Part shown: positions 56,076 to 63,682 of the stretch, one piece after another
Position numbering within the stretch: the stretch's first letter is position 1
How the letters are laid out: the number at the start of each line of letters is the position of its first letter
Program-made: the position numbers and the translations under genes
Virus record (IMG/VR): IMGVR_UViG_3300023170_000023
Coordinates: 1-64,000 of that record
Length of the DNA stretch: 64,000 nucleotides
Reading direction: 5' to 3' (one strand)
DNA from: a virus
Notes under the pieces: generated by a model
The model's input: the letters and a program-made list of their open reading frames with translations, nothing else
What the model was told of the DNA's origin: nothing
Database searches by the model: none

Positions 56076-57401
56076 TTAACCTTTAACTAGTCGTTCAAAC
56101 TCAGAGACTACTCTAGCGATGATGTTAGGTTTAATGATTCTAATTCGACGTGCTTCGTCATTGGTTGCTTGAAGATATTCTCTATTAGTAATAATAGTCG
56201 CTCCGGGAGGCGGATCAATTTCTATTGGTACTACACCATACTCTAAAGGGTTTAATTTAAAAACATTATCTGCAATTACTGCGTCTAACCACTCACCACT
56301 CGAATTTTCATAGTGATGGTGTGCATCCGGTTCAATCACCGCATCAACACCACCACTTTGTAAGTTATCAAGGAGATAAGTGTCATTTAAAGTGTCTGCA
56401 ATATCATATGTATTGTTCGTAAAATAAGGAATTGGCATATATGCATGAAGTTCTGGTCCACTTCTATTTGTCGAATGCATAGTTGCATAACCTAACTGAT
56501 AGTCTCTTTCAGAATCCAAGGGTCCCCAAATCTCTATTGCAGCACCTGTCGTTAAAGGTGCAATCATCGGTTTATCTAAAGTCACCACATTGTTAGAATA
56601 TGCTGTTACATATGTTTCGTCTTGAATAACATCATCAAGTCTTATGATATCGCCAACACGAATGTCAACACTGTGCGCATTGAGATCAACTTTGTATGCA
56701 TCACCGTTCCATACTGTCAAAGTCACTGGAAAAGAAACTCCATCGACTGCTTCATAATCATCTGTGGTATTGTTTGATAAAGTCAGCGTAGCAGGACCTG
56801 TTCTACTCGCAGGGTTGGCACCCGTGAATTCAATATTTGTTATCGTGGTACCGTCTGGTATATTTAAACCGGATATATTAAATCCTGTTACAATACCAGC
56901 ACCTTCTGAGACATAGATTAAATTGTCATCGATAGGATCATCAACTGTGATTGTTGTGGTTATAACTAAATCTTGTCGAGCACTAGTTACATTATTTGAT
57001 TGATCTACAGTTGCTACAGGAAATCTATAGGGCAACCTTTTTCCATCCTGTGTCAATCTATTCCATAAACTAACAGTTTCTGGTCTGAAAGTGATACCGC
57101 TAAACAATTTAGCAACGTATACGTCTAGTTCTTTTTGATGTAACGGCCAACCTGTTTCTTTCAAACTTTGATTCATTAAGTAAAATGTCCAGTAGTAGTC
57201 AGTAGTGCCATATAACTTATAGGATAGAGTATCCGGGCGATCCCCATCAAGAATATAATAATACTCGTAAAACCCAACAAGATCATCGATCTGATCTAAC
57301 AAATCAACGTATATGGTTAAGTCTTCGACTAAAACCCGTGTTGATTCGTCTTCATCACCATATCTGTATTCTACTAATCCAAAATTTTTAAAATAAGACA
57401 T
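56076..57401 (-). CDS. gp53: Baseplate wedge protein gp53 with large insertion
   Basis: T4 gp53 joins wedges at the inner baseplate and contains a LysM-like fold. Here the N-terminal residues 1-110 match the family: VDLLDQIDDLVGFYEYYYIL, then GDRPDTLSYKLYGTTDYYWT, then FYLMNQSLKETGWPL. T4 gp53 has 196 residues and this protein has 441. About 230 residues of beta-rich sequence (about 130-335; TLTVWNGDAYKVDLN, RVGDIIRLDDVI) seem to be inserted before a C-terminal part (PLEYGVVPIEIDP ... NDEARRIRIIKPNIIARVV). It begins at the gp48 stop with a 1-base overlap. Confidence 0.85.
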   Translation of the reverse strand: MSYFKNFGLVEYRYGDEDESTRVLVEDLTIYVDLLDQIDDLVGFYEYYYILDGDRPDTLSYKLYGTTDYYWTFYLMNQSLKETGWPLHQKELDVYVAKLFSGITFRPETVSLWNRLTQDGKRLPYRFPVATVDQSNNVTSARQDLVITTTITVDDPIDDNLIYVSEGAGIVTGFNISGLNIPDGTTITNIEFTGANPASRTGPATLTLSNNTTDDYEAVDGVSFPVTLTVWNGDAYKVDLNAHSVDIRVGDIIRLDDVIQDETYVTAYSNNVVTLDKPMIAPLTTGAAIEIWGPLDSERDYQLGYATMHSTNRSGPELHAYMPIPYFTNNTYDIADTLNDTYLLDNLQSGGVDAVIEPDAHHHYENSSGEWLDAVIADNVFKLNPLEYGVVPIEIDPPPGATIITNREYLQATNDEARRIRIIKPNIIARVVSEFERLVKG

Positions 57402-58570
57402 TAGTAACCCTCTTCCACAAGTTTGCGTGTCAGTGCTTTACTTTCGATAAAGGTAAGTTGTATACTAACATCGGAAGGATATCCATCGGCATGGAATCCC
57501 ATACTTTGTTCATTGTATGCTACATCTACTTCGGTAAGGTAAGCATCTAAAAATTTAGAACCTATTCTTCTCCCAGACGATCCCTCTCCATATGTAGTAG
57601 TGATTTCAAAGGGATCTGGAAACTTATAACCAAGAGAAACCGTTGCACCACCAATTTGTCCGACAATTTCATCGGGATATAATTGATACCTAAAAAACTT
57701 AACTATTTTTTCTATCTCCACTGCTTCTTTAGCAGACTTTGCAACAAGGCGAAACGAAAAGGGAATGCTTCGAATTCCAACATCGTCGAATAATACACGA
57801 AGATTAGGATTCGTTGTTACCCTAGTTGCCGCTCTTACACCGTTAGCAACTCCTTCGGGAGCAAAAGATTGAGAAACTTTGGTAAGTGCTAGAGATGATG
57901 CTTCTCTATCTAAAGATCCTTGTTGAAAAAGACTTGTGAACGAATCGATACCTTGCGTTATTCCAGCACCAACCGCATCTAGTGCTGAAGCACCTCCTTT
58001 CAGACCCGCTTCGACACCAGCACCAATAGCGCCTAGAGCAGCACCTCCGTTGTAATTAACTTTATCGTTTATTCTGTATGATTGAGGTAAGTACAGAGTT
58101 ACACTCCCGGCATATTTTTTCTGTGCATTGGGATTATCGTAACTATCTTTTCCTGAACCCTTTAATTTCTCTAAATTTTTGTTGGTGAGTTCAGTTCTTT
58201 TTTTCTTGTCCTGTTCTGTTTGATCGCCAGTTTTTTTATCGATCTTATCATCCAACTTAGAAATTTTATCTGTAGAAAGCAATTCGTTTACAAAATCTAA
58301 ATTGCCTAATTGCGCAGCTTCGAGTGGAGCGAGTTCTACAACACGAAATCTTACTTGTGCTTTGTAAGCATCCCGATCCTCAAGAGGATATCTTAAACGA
58401 TCTTGCCTGTTACGGTTGAAAGGAGCAGCACTTGCTGCTTTAGATGCTTCAGATTCCAGTTGAACATTTTCTAGTGCTTCTTTACCATTTGCACGTGCCT
58501 CGCGTAACTGTTGTTTCGCTTCTTCTTTGGCTTTTGCGACCCGCTGCTTAATTTGACCTCTAGTGGGCAT
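57401..58570 (-). CDS. gp48: Baseplate tail-tube cap protein gp48
   Basis: A T4 gp48-type protein, which with gp54 forms the first rings on which the tail tube grows. The C-terminal half carries the family pattern: IRSIPFSFRLVAKSAKEAVEIEKI, then FRYQLYPDEIVG, then a DAYLTEVDVAYNEQ / SIQLTFIESKAL ending typical of tube-like domains. The N-terminus is a strongly charged helix (KQRVAKAKEEAKQQLREARA), and a Gly/Ala-rich loop lies at about 175-215. Its length of 389 is close to T4 gp48 (364). It is the first gene of the leftward operon, with a perfect late promoter 33 bases upstream. Confidence 0.88.
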   Translation of the reverse strand: MPTRGQIKQRVAKAKEEAKQQLREARANGKEALENVQLESEASKAASAAPFNRNRQDRLRYPLEDRDAYKAQVRFRVVELAPLEAAQLGNLDFVNELLSTDKISKLDDKIDKKTGDQTEQDKKKRTELTNKNLEKLKGSGKDSYDNPNAQKKYAGSVTLYLPQSYRINDKVNYNGGAALGAIGAGVEAGLKGGASALDAVGAGITQGIDSFTSLFQQGSLDREASSLALTKVSQSFAPEGVANGVRAATRVTTNPNLRVLFDDVGIRSIPFSFRLVAKSAKEAVEIEKIVKFFRYQLYPDEIVGQIGGATVSLGYKFPDPFEITTTYGEGSSGRRIGSKFLDAYLTEVDVAYNEQSMGFHADGYPSDVSIQLTFIESKALTRKLVEEGY

Positions 58571-58581
58571 AGTTCATCTCA

Positions 58582-58589
58582 TCTAAATA
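58582..58589 (+). promoter_or_regulatory. Probable late promoter for the plus-strand island (gp4 onwards)
   Basis: TCTAAATA on the plus strand, one mismatch from TATAAATA, 29 bases upstream of the gp4 start. It lies back to back with the minus-strand late promoter at 58603-58610. Confidence 0.5.
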
Positions 58590-58602
58590 GATAGTATTTC
58601 AT

Positions 58603-58610
58603 TATTTATA
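58603..58610 (-). promoter_or_regulatory. T4-type late promoter for gp48 operon
   Basis: Exact TATAAATA on the minus strand, 33 bases before the gp48 ATG, in the 47-base gap between divergent genes. Confidence 0.8.
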
Positions 58611-58617
58611 ACGCATC

Positions 58618-59118
58618 ATGGCATACTCAGGTTACTTCCGTCCTAAAAACACTAATAAGTATAAAGGAGACTATAGAAATATTGTCTATAGGAGTTTATG
58701 GGAAAAGAACTGCATGATGTTTTTCGATAAGTCTCCTGATGTTGTACAATGGTCCAGTGAAGAAATAACAATCCCTTATTACGACGAAGGGGACAAAAGA
58801 GTGCACAGATATTTTCCGGATTTTTGGGTGAAATGGAAAAACGGAAAACAATCCCTCATTGAAGTCAAACCTCAAAAAGAAACAACTGCTCCTACTGGAA
58901 ACAAACGGACAAAACGCTATATCACAGAAGCATTTACTTATATTAAAAATACTTGCAAGTGGAAAGCGGCAGAAGAGTATTGCAAAGACCACAAAATGCA
59001 ATTTGATATTTGGACAGAGGTCAAATTAGGAAAAATGGGCATTTTGCCGAAAAAGATGCCCGGTAAATTAAAACCTCTCAAAAAAATGAAACCATATTCC
59101 CGAAAAAAGACTAAATAA
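58618..59118 (+). CDS. gp4: Head completion nuclease-like protein gp4 (T4 gene 50/65)
   Basis: T4 gp4 (also gene 50/65) is needed to finish packaged heads so that tails can join. The 166-residue protein shows a TnsA/PD-(D/E)xK nuclease-like core: Glu29 (SLWEKNC), Asp68 (YFPDFWVKW), Glu82 and Lys84 (LIEVKPQ). All four expected catalytic residues are present. The N-terminal GYFRPKNTNKYKGDYRNIVY and the very basic C-terminus (KPLKKMKPYSRKKTK) are usual for the family. It is the first gene of the plus-strand island. Confidence 0.92.
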   Translation: MAYSGYFRPKNTNKYKGDYRNIVYRSLWEKNCMMFFDKSPDVVQWSSEEITIPYYDEGDKRVHRYFPDFWVKWKNGKQSLIEVKPQKETTAPTGNKRTKRYITEAFTYIKNTCKWKAAEEYCKDHKMQFDIWTEVKLGKMGILPKKMPGKLKPLKKMKPYSRKKTK

Positions 59119-59123
59119 AGATT

Positions 59124-59708
59124 ATGAGTAACTTGTTCGCAACAGTAGAAAGAGAAGCATTCCGTGCGGGGATCACTCCTCGTACAGCACAGTCTCGTAA
59201 ATGGTTCAGAAAAAAAGTTCAGAACATGAGAGGTATCAGTAGACGATCTTTAATGCGAGAAGAAGAAATTATCATGAGAAATCGTGGTGGTGTCGGTGGA
59301 ATGTATATGTTCTTTTATGATCCCAAAACTAAAGACAAACTTCCATACTACGATAATTTTCCTCTCATCATTTTTGTAAAAGGTACTAAAGGTGGGTTCT
59401 ACGGATTGAATTTGCACTACTTACCTATGACACTAAGAGCAAAGTTTTTAGACGGACTGATGGACCAAACCAGCAACAAAAAGTTTGATGATTCAACAAG
59501 GTTTGATTTGTCGTATAGTTACTTGAAATCAGCAGCGAAGATGAAATATTTCAAACCTTGTTTTAAAAAATATTTGACTTCGCATGTTGAAGGAAGACTA
59601 GCAATGGTTCCTGCACCAGAGTGGGAGATTGCAACATTCTTACCAACTGCTCAATGGTCCAAAGCATCACAAGGAAAAGTATATGCAGATTCTAGGAGCA
59701 TGATATGA
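59124..59708 (+). CDS. gp2: Probable DNA end protector protein gp2
   Basis: A 194-residue, basic protein starting five bases after gp4. Its N-terminal region REAFRAGITPRTAQSRKWFRKK and the central YDPKTKDKLPYYDNFPLIIF followed by GGFYGLNLHYLP resemble phage proteins annotated as DNA end protector gp2. In T4, gene 2 also lies next to gene 4. gp2 binds packaged DNA ends and protects them from RecBCD. T4 gp2 is longer (274 residues). The assignment rests on motif resemblance and gene order, so it is moderate. It overlaps gp54 by 4 bases. Confidence 0.6.
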   Translation: MSNLFATVEREAFRAGITPRTAQSRKWFRKKVQNMRGISRRSLMREEEIIMRNRGGVGGMYMFFYDPKTKDKLPYYDNFPLIIFVKGTKGGFYGLNLHYLPMTLRAKFLDGLMDQTSNKKFDDSTRFDLSYSYLKSAAKMKYFKPCFKKYLTSHVEGRLAMVPAPEWEIATFLPTAQWSKASQGKVYADSRSMI

Positions 59709-60427
59709 CACAGCGTATCGACGATTTATTCTCGGAGATTAGTCTTGCTGGTGGTGCTGCCATGAACAACTTGTGGCAAGTTAAACTACCAAGTTTAGGT
59801 GCTTACGAGTCTAGAAGTTTAAACCTTTTGTGTGTAGCAACAAGTGTGCCCGGAAGAGCAATGAACGGAACTGAAGTTCAATACGGACTGCCAAGGGTTA
59901 ACGTAGTCAACGGGTTTGGTGTCGCTCCTATACAAATGTCTTTCTTAGTTTTGAATGACGGTATGATTTTAGAGTATTTTCACAACTGGCAGGCACAGAT
60001 TGTTGATCCAAACACTTATGCTCTAGGATACTACAAAGATTATACCCGTCGAATAGACATCGATGTACTCAAAAAGGGTCTCACGCAATCCGTTATTAAA
60101 AAGCAATTCAAGTTACCAATCCCTACAGCAATCAAAAACAGATTACCAAACATCGGACCTATCAACTTCAGACAAGGTGAGTTCGATTTACAAATTGGTC
60201 TGGATGATCAAATCATATATTCTTGGGTGTTAGAAGATGCATATCCATCTATTGTAAACGCGATAGCACTAGACAACGCGCCAAGATCAGAGTTTATGCA
60301 GATCGATGTAGAGTTCACATACAAGGACTGGAGAACATCGGTTGGACAAGAAGCGTCGAAAGGAGACATTTTCGGCAAAGCAATAAATACGGTTTTTGAC
60401 AAATTGACTGATAAATTAGGATTTTAA
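59705..60427 (+). CDS. gp54: Baseplate tail-tube initiator gp54
   Basis: A tube-protein-like fold of the T4 gp54/gp19 family: AAMNNLWQVKLPSLGAYESRSLNLL at about 18-42, SVPGRAMNGTEVQYGLPRVN, VLNDGMILEYFHNWQAQIVD, and near the C-terminus VLEDAYPSIVNAIALDN followed by QIDVEFTYKDWR. gp54 sits on gp48 and starts polymerisation of the tail tube. At 240 residues it is shorter than T4 gp54 (320). It lies before gp26, gp51 and the tape measure, so all tube-initiation functions are grouped here. An AATAAATA late-promoter-like element (60382-60389) inside its 3' end may serve gp26. Confidence 0.82.
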   Translation: MTQRIDDLFSEISLAGGAAMNNLWQVKLPSLGAYESRSLNLLCVATSVPGRAMNGTEVQYGLPRVNVVNGFGVAPIQMSFLVLNDGMILEYFHNWQAQIVDPNTYALGYYKDYTRRIDIDVLKKGLTQSVIKKQFKLPIPTAIKNRLPNIGPINFRQGEFDLQIGLDDQIIYSWVLEDAYPSIVNAIALDNAPRSEFMQIDVEFTYKDWRTSVGQEASKGDIFGKAINTVFDKLTDKLGF

Positions 60428-60429
60428 TA

Positions 60430-61134
60430 ATGGCATTACCCAAACTTAATGATTCACCCAAATACACGATGACTATTCCTTCAACAGGGAAGAAAATTAA
60501 ATTTAGACCTTACTTAGTAAAAGAAGAAAAAGTTCTTTTGATGGCGGTAGAGTCTCAGGACATGAAAACTGGTCTTTCTGCAGTAGTGGACACAATTTCC
60601 GCATGTTGTCAAGATGAAATTAATGTCGATAGACTAACCACCTTTGATGTTGAATACATGTTCACTCAAATGAGGGCAAAATCTTCGGGAGAATCCGTTA
60701 AGATAGGTTTGTCGTGTAAAAAGTGCGAACAATTAAATGAAGTAGATGTTACTTTAGACGATTTGAAGGTCAATGTGCCGAAAGTAGAAAAAGTACATCC
60801 GTTGAATGATGAAATTACCATCGAATTACGATATCCTCCGTATAGCGTTTTTCTAGACATGGATTTCGAAGATGGTGATGATGCGGAAAACACTTTTTTC
60901 ATCGCAGGAAAGTGTATCGATGCAATTCAATATGACGATGAAAGAATTGAGTGTGATGATGTGCCAACAGAAGAATTGACAGAGTTTTTAGAATCCATGA
61001 CAAAAGAACAATTTAAAATCATCATGGACTTTGTCGAAACGATGCCAAAACTTGAGAAGAATGTAAAGTACGACTGTATTCATTGCAGTCACAAGAACAC
61101 GTTAAAACTAGAGGGTATGCAAAGTTTTTTTTAA
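60430..61134 (+). CDS. gp26: Baseplate hub/tail chaperone gp26
   Basis: A T4 gp26-type protein (family PF12322): the N-terminus ALPKLNDSPKYTMTIPSTGKKI, then FRPYLVKEEKVLLMAVES and TTFDVEYMFTQMRAKSSGE at about 75-93. Two Cys pairs, CKKC at about 97-100 and CIHC at about 219-222, suggest a zinc ribbon. It has 234 residues (T4 208). The gene ends in a run of eight T directly before the TAA, and gp51 continues in the -1 frame. The ribosome may therefore make both gp26 and a 296-residue gp26-gp51 fusion. In T4, gp26 and gp51 are needed for hub assembly and are not major virion parts, which fits a chaperone role. Confidence 0.85.
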   Translation: MALPKLNDSPKYTMTIPSTGKKIKFRPYLVKEEKVLLMAVESQDMKTGLSAVVDTISACCQDEINVDRLTTFDVEYMFTQMRAKSSGESVKIGLSCKKCEQLNEVDVTLDDLKVNVPKVEKVHPLNDEITIELRYPPYSVFLDMDFEDGDDAENTFFIAGKCIDAIQYDDERIECDDVPTEELTEFLESMTKEQFKIIMDFVETMPKLEKNVKYDCIHCSHKNTLKLEGMQSFF

Positions 61135-61319
61135 TATGCCTTTCTCATGATACGTTAGTGAATCATTATAAGACTAACTTCGAGTTAATGTATAATGACA
61201 AATATTCGCTAACAGAGTTAAACGATATGATGCCATGGGAAAGGGAAATTTATTTAACCTTGCTTACTCAAAGAATAAAAGAAGAAAACGAGAGAAGAAA
61301 GAATGGCAAACATGGCTGA
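61083..61319 (+). CDS. gp51: Baseplate hub assembly catalyst gp51-like; probably made by -1 frameshift from gp26
   Basis: The conserved part reads LVNHYKTNFELMYNDKYSLTEL then MMPWEREIYLTLLTQRI, as in gp51-type small proteins of T4-like phages. The open frame begins inside gp26. Its only upstream start is a TTG at 61083 without a visible ribosome site, and the first ATG (the Met of FELM) lies inside the conserved region. Across the T8 run at 61125-61132 a -1 slip from gp26 enters this frame at 61131 and adds 62 residues, giving a 296-residue fusion. The functional gp51 part is therefore 61131-61319. It overlaps the start of the tape-measure gene by 17 bases. Confidence 0.72.
   Translation: MQSQEHVKTRGYAKFFLICLSHDTLVNHYKTNFELMYNDKYSLTELNDMMPWEREIYLTLLTQRIKEENERRKNGKHG
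61125..61134 (+). promoter_or_regulatory. Candidate -1 ribosomal frameshift site (T8 run at gp26 stop)
   Basis: Eight T in a row end with the TAA stop of gp26 (AGT TTT TTT TAA). In the -1 frame the ribosome reads TTA ATA TGC and continues into gp51. The T TTT TTT heptamer allows full re-pairing of two tRNA-Phe. A weak hairpin (ATGAT ... ATCAT) lies about 15 bases downstream. Confidence 0.6.
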
Positions 61320-62592
61320 TATTACATTAAGTCTCTCCGGGAGCAATTCCGGAGAAATGCTTAGTGAGATCGCAACTTGGAATGAACTCCAAACAGAGCA
61401 AAACCAAGAAACTCTCGATGTCTTAAAAGATATGAAAGATGTGATGGAGTTAGTATACTATGAAATCGCAAGCATGTTCGAATCTTTGGCGAAGGGATTG
61501 CAATTTGCGAAACTACGATCCACTGATACCCCAGACGTTACCTCAAGATCACCATCGAGTCCTGCTAGTACAGATAATGATAGTGGATTTTCTCTTGCAG
61601 ACTTTTTCAAAACATTAGCAGTAACCCTAACCAAATTCGTCACTATAATTCTTCCTGCCATTCTTGCCGCACTTGGATTGTCTAATCTTGGTCTGACAGG
61701 ATTAGAGTTCAAAGCATTAAAGGGAGTCAAAGAATTTTTCACTACGGAATGGTGGAAAACTAAAACAACACAACTTGCAAATGTCATTAAAAACAATAAA
61801 GCGATTGTTGCGATAAAAGAATTTTTCGGTGAAGGAGGCAAAGGCGGTAAAGTAGGTGCAGTATTAGATGAGGTACTCAAACCTATTAAAGCATTTTTCT
61901 CCTTAGAGGGAGACGGTATTCTTGCCAAAGTGTTCCAAGGTTTAAAAGGGTTTGGTGGAGCATTCACTAAAGTATTAGGAAAAATTTTCTTCCCTATTAG
62001 TTTATTAATGTCTGCCTTTGATGGGTTCTTGGTTGCAAAAGAAGCATCAGCAGAAACTGACGGTAACATAGTTTCTACTATCATAGGATTTATGGGAGGT
62101 TTCGCTGCCTCCTTCTTCGGTTCTCTTATAGATCTCATAAAGAGTGGTATTTCTTGGATCTTAGAAAAAATATTTGGTGAAGGTAACCCGGTATCAGAGT
62201 TTCTCGATAGTTTTTCTGTGGCGGATATTATGATTGATGTTACTTTAGCACTTTCTAGACTAGTCGATGAAATGTGGGAAGGTATTAAATCTTTAATACC
62301 CAGTTGGGATAGTATATCATCATTTTTCAGCGGAGACGATGACGAAGCAACACAAAACATTCGTGCTAGACGAGATGAACTTGCTGCTAAACAAGAAGAA
62401 AAACGTTTAGCGTATATAGAAGAAGCAAATAAGAAATCTGCAGCAATGGATGCGGCGAAAGGAAACACTGTCATTGCTCCGAACAGCAGTACCACAAACG
62501 TATCAAATAATAATTCTAGTTTGACTCTAGGTTCTACACCAAACGCTAATAACGCATCTAATCGAAGGAAGCGTCAAAGAGGCGGCGGATAA
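61303..62592 (+). CDS. Probable tail tape measure protein (gp29-like position)
   Basis: A 429-residue protein following gp54-gp26-gp51, the place of the tape measure in many tailed phages. Residues 1-65 look coiled (LQTEQNQETLDVLKDMKDVM). Two strongly hydrophobic segments lie at about 105-128 (LTKFVTIILPAILAALGL) and 263-285 (IGFMGGFAASFFGSLIDLI). A second coiled region is at about 348-385 (RRDELAAKQEEKRLAYIEEA). The C-terminus has NTVIAPNSSTTNVSNNNSS, a tail common in tape measure proteins, and ends very basic. Sequence similarity to T4 gp29 is not visible to me. The start may be the ATG at 61303 or the one at 61312. Confidence 0.65.
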   Translation: MANMADITLSLSGSNSGEMLSEIATWNELQTEQNQETLDVLKDMKDVMELVYYEIASMFESLAKGLQFAKLRSTDTPDVTSRSPSSPASTDNDSGFSLADFFKTLAVTLTKFVTIILPAILAALGLSNLGLTGLEFKALKGVKEFFTTEWWKTKTTQLANVIKNNKAIVAIKEFFGEGGKGGKVGAVLDEVLKPIKAFFSLEGDGILAKVFQGLKGFGGAFTKVLGKIFFPISLLMSAFDGFLVAKEASAETDGNIVSTIIGFMGGFAASFFGSLIDLIKSGISWILEKIFGEGNPVSEFLDSFSVADIMIDVTLALSRLVDEMWEGIKSLIPSWDSISSFFSGDDDEATQNIRARRDELAAKQEEKRLAYIEEANKKSAAMDAAKGNTVIAPNSSTTNVSNNNSSLTLGSTPNANNASNRRKRQRGGG

Positions 62593-62615
62593 AAAAAGGG
62601 CACCCGGAGGTGCCC
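62591..62615 (-). terminator. Rho-independent terminator for gp32 (minus strand)
   Basis: A perfect 7-bp stem GGGCACC/GGTGCCC with a TCCG loop (62598-62615) is followed on the minus strand by seven T (62597-62591). On the plus strand the hairpin is not followed by a T run, so it mainly ends gp32 transcription, right at the end of the convergent tape-measure gene. Confidence 0.9.
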
Positions 62616-62637
62616 TGTAATCGTTTTGGTGGTTTTA

Positions 62638-62703
62638 AGTGCATATCACAGCGAGACACTGCACTCCCTTTGCGGGATACCCAAGGTGATTAACCCACTC
62701 GCT
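62638..62703. other. Structured intergenic segment between tape measure and gp32
   Basis: Three nested or overlapping inverted repeats are visible: AGCGAG (62650-62655) with CTCGCT (62698-62703); CCTT ... AAGG enclosing GGG-ATA-CCC (62667-62686); and AGTGCA (62638-62643) with TGCACT (62660-62665). It overlaps the gp32 stop codon. It may protect or end transcripts from both sides. Confidence 0.5.
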
Positions 62704-63581
62704 TAATCTTCTTCTGCTAACCTAGCAAAATAGGACATGGTGTCATCGTCATCATCAGATGCGATAGAAGGTTCCGGAGCAGTCTTACGTGCAACAGGTT
62801 CTTCAATTTCTGCTAACTCAGGATGATACCCTTTGTTATTTGCTTCACCAAGAACCATCAATAGACGTGCTTGCAACTCGTCGTATGACTTGTAGTTCGC
62901 AGGATCAATAAACTCATTCAGATCGTAACACTTTTCGTAGATTTCTTCTAACTCTGCATCGCTTTCAGACAGTTCAGAAGGTGCAGCAAATTCTGATTTA
63001 TCGTAGTTGCGATATCCCTCAAACTTACGAATCTTCAGTTTGAAAGATGCACCGGACCAGAAGTCGAAAGGGTTCATTGGTTCTTCGTCCTGAAACTCAG
63101 GATTCATAACGTCCATGATTTTGTCATGGATTTTCTTACCATAGGTGAAGAGCATCACCTTACCTTCGTTTTCGGGGTTACCCGGATCTTGCTCGACGAG
63201 CACATTTGATACGTAGTGCAATCTACGCTTACGTTCACGTGCAATTTCTTTGTCACGATCATCGCCAGAGTTCCACAGTTTGCTGTTTGCTTCAGAAACT
63301 GGGTCTTGTTGTCCAATAGAAGTCAAAGACTTCTCAATGTACCATTGACCAGTTGGACCCTTGAACCCATGATCCCAGTAGCGAACCCATGGGAGGTCGT
63401 TACCTTCAGGAGCAGGCAGGAATCGCAGAACGGCATAACCGTTTCCTGCTTTATCTACCGTGGGTTTCCATTGACGCTCATCGACATAAGACTTTGTTGC
63501 TGATTCCGTGGTAGGAGCAGCAGCAGAAACTAGACGTGAGATTTCGGATGCGCGATTGCGCTTTAATGCTTCAAAAGACAT
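62703..63581 (-). CDS. gp32: Single-stranded DNA-binding protein gp32
   Basis: T4 gp32 type, which coats single-stranded DNA in replication, recombination and repair and organises gp59, gp41 and the polymerase. Matches include AGNGYAVLRFLPAPEGND at about 46-63, YWDHGFKGPTGQWYIEKSL, DPGNPENEGKVMLFTYGKKIHDKI at about 153-176, and FEGYRNYDKSEF. The C-terminus is acidic (SDDDDDTMSYFARLAEED), the usual protein-contact tail. T4 gp32 binds zinc through one His and three Cys. Here the three Cys positions (after WYIE) are lost and only one Cys is left in the whole protein. It has 292 residues (T4 301). A promoter and an A-rich repeat leader lie upstream, and a terminator lies downstream. Confidence 0.96.
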   Translation of the reverse strand: MSFEALKRNRASEISRLVSAAAPTTESATKSYVDERQWKPTVDKAGNGYAVLRFLPAPEGNDLPWVRYWDHGFKGPTGQWYIEKSLTSIGQQDPVSEANSKLWNSGDDRDKEIARERKRRLHYVSNVLVEQDPGNPENEGKVMLFTYGKKIHDKIMDVMNPEFQDEEPMNPFDFWSGASFKLKIRKFEGYRNYDKSEFAAPSELSESDAELEEIYEKCYDLNEFIDPANYKSYDELQARLLMVLGEANNKGYHPELAEIEEPVARKTAPEPSIASDDDDDTMSYFARLAEED

Positions 63582-63591
63582 ATATTTTCCT

Positions 63592-63627
63592 TGTATTACA
63601 GTGTGTATTTTTGTATTTCAGTGTATT
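63592..63627 (-). promoter_or_regulatory. AATACA repeat leader of gp32 (possible autoregulatory operator)
   Basis: Four copies of AATACA (63622-63627, 63612-63617, 63604-63609, 63592-63597) lie between promoter and start codon on the gp32 strand, with an AAGGAAA ribosome site after the last. In T4, gp32 represses its own translation by binding an unstructured A/U-rich leader. Confidence 0.5.
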
Positions 63628-63653
63628 TCACAGAATTCATAATATAAGAGTAT

Positions 63654-63682
63654 ATAGTATCAAAAAATATTAGACTTGTCAA
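63654..63682 (-). promoter_or_regulatory. Sigma-70-like promoter for gp32
   Basis: TTGACA (63682-63677), a 17-base spacer and TACTAT (63659-63654) on the minus strand. The -35 box is exact and the -10 box has four of six consensus bases. It starts next to the gp33 stop, 72 bases before the gp32 ATG. Confidence 0.7.

Noticed and set aside
61458-62495. A 345-codon minus-strand frame opposite the probable tape measure
   Set aside because: It lacks a plausible ribosome site and recognisable motifs, while the plus-strand gene has tape-measure-like features and fits the operon. Treated as a shadow.
62638-62703. A possible tRNA or tRNA-like RNA in the gp32/tape-measure gap
   Set aside because: Several stems are present, but there is no 7-bp acceptor stem with T-loop GGTTCGA-type sequence, and the segment overlaps the gp32 stop. 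Kept only as a structured region.
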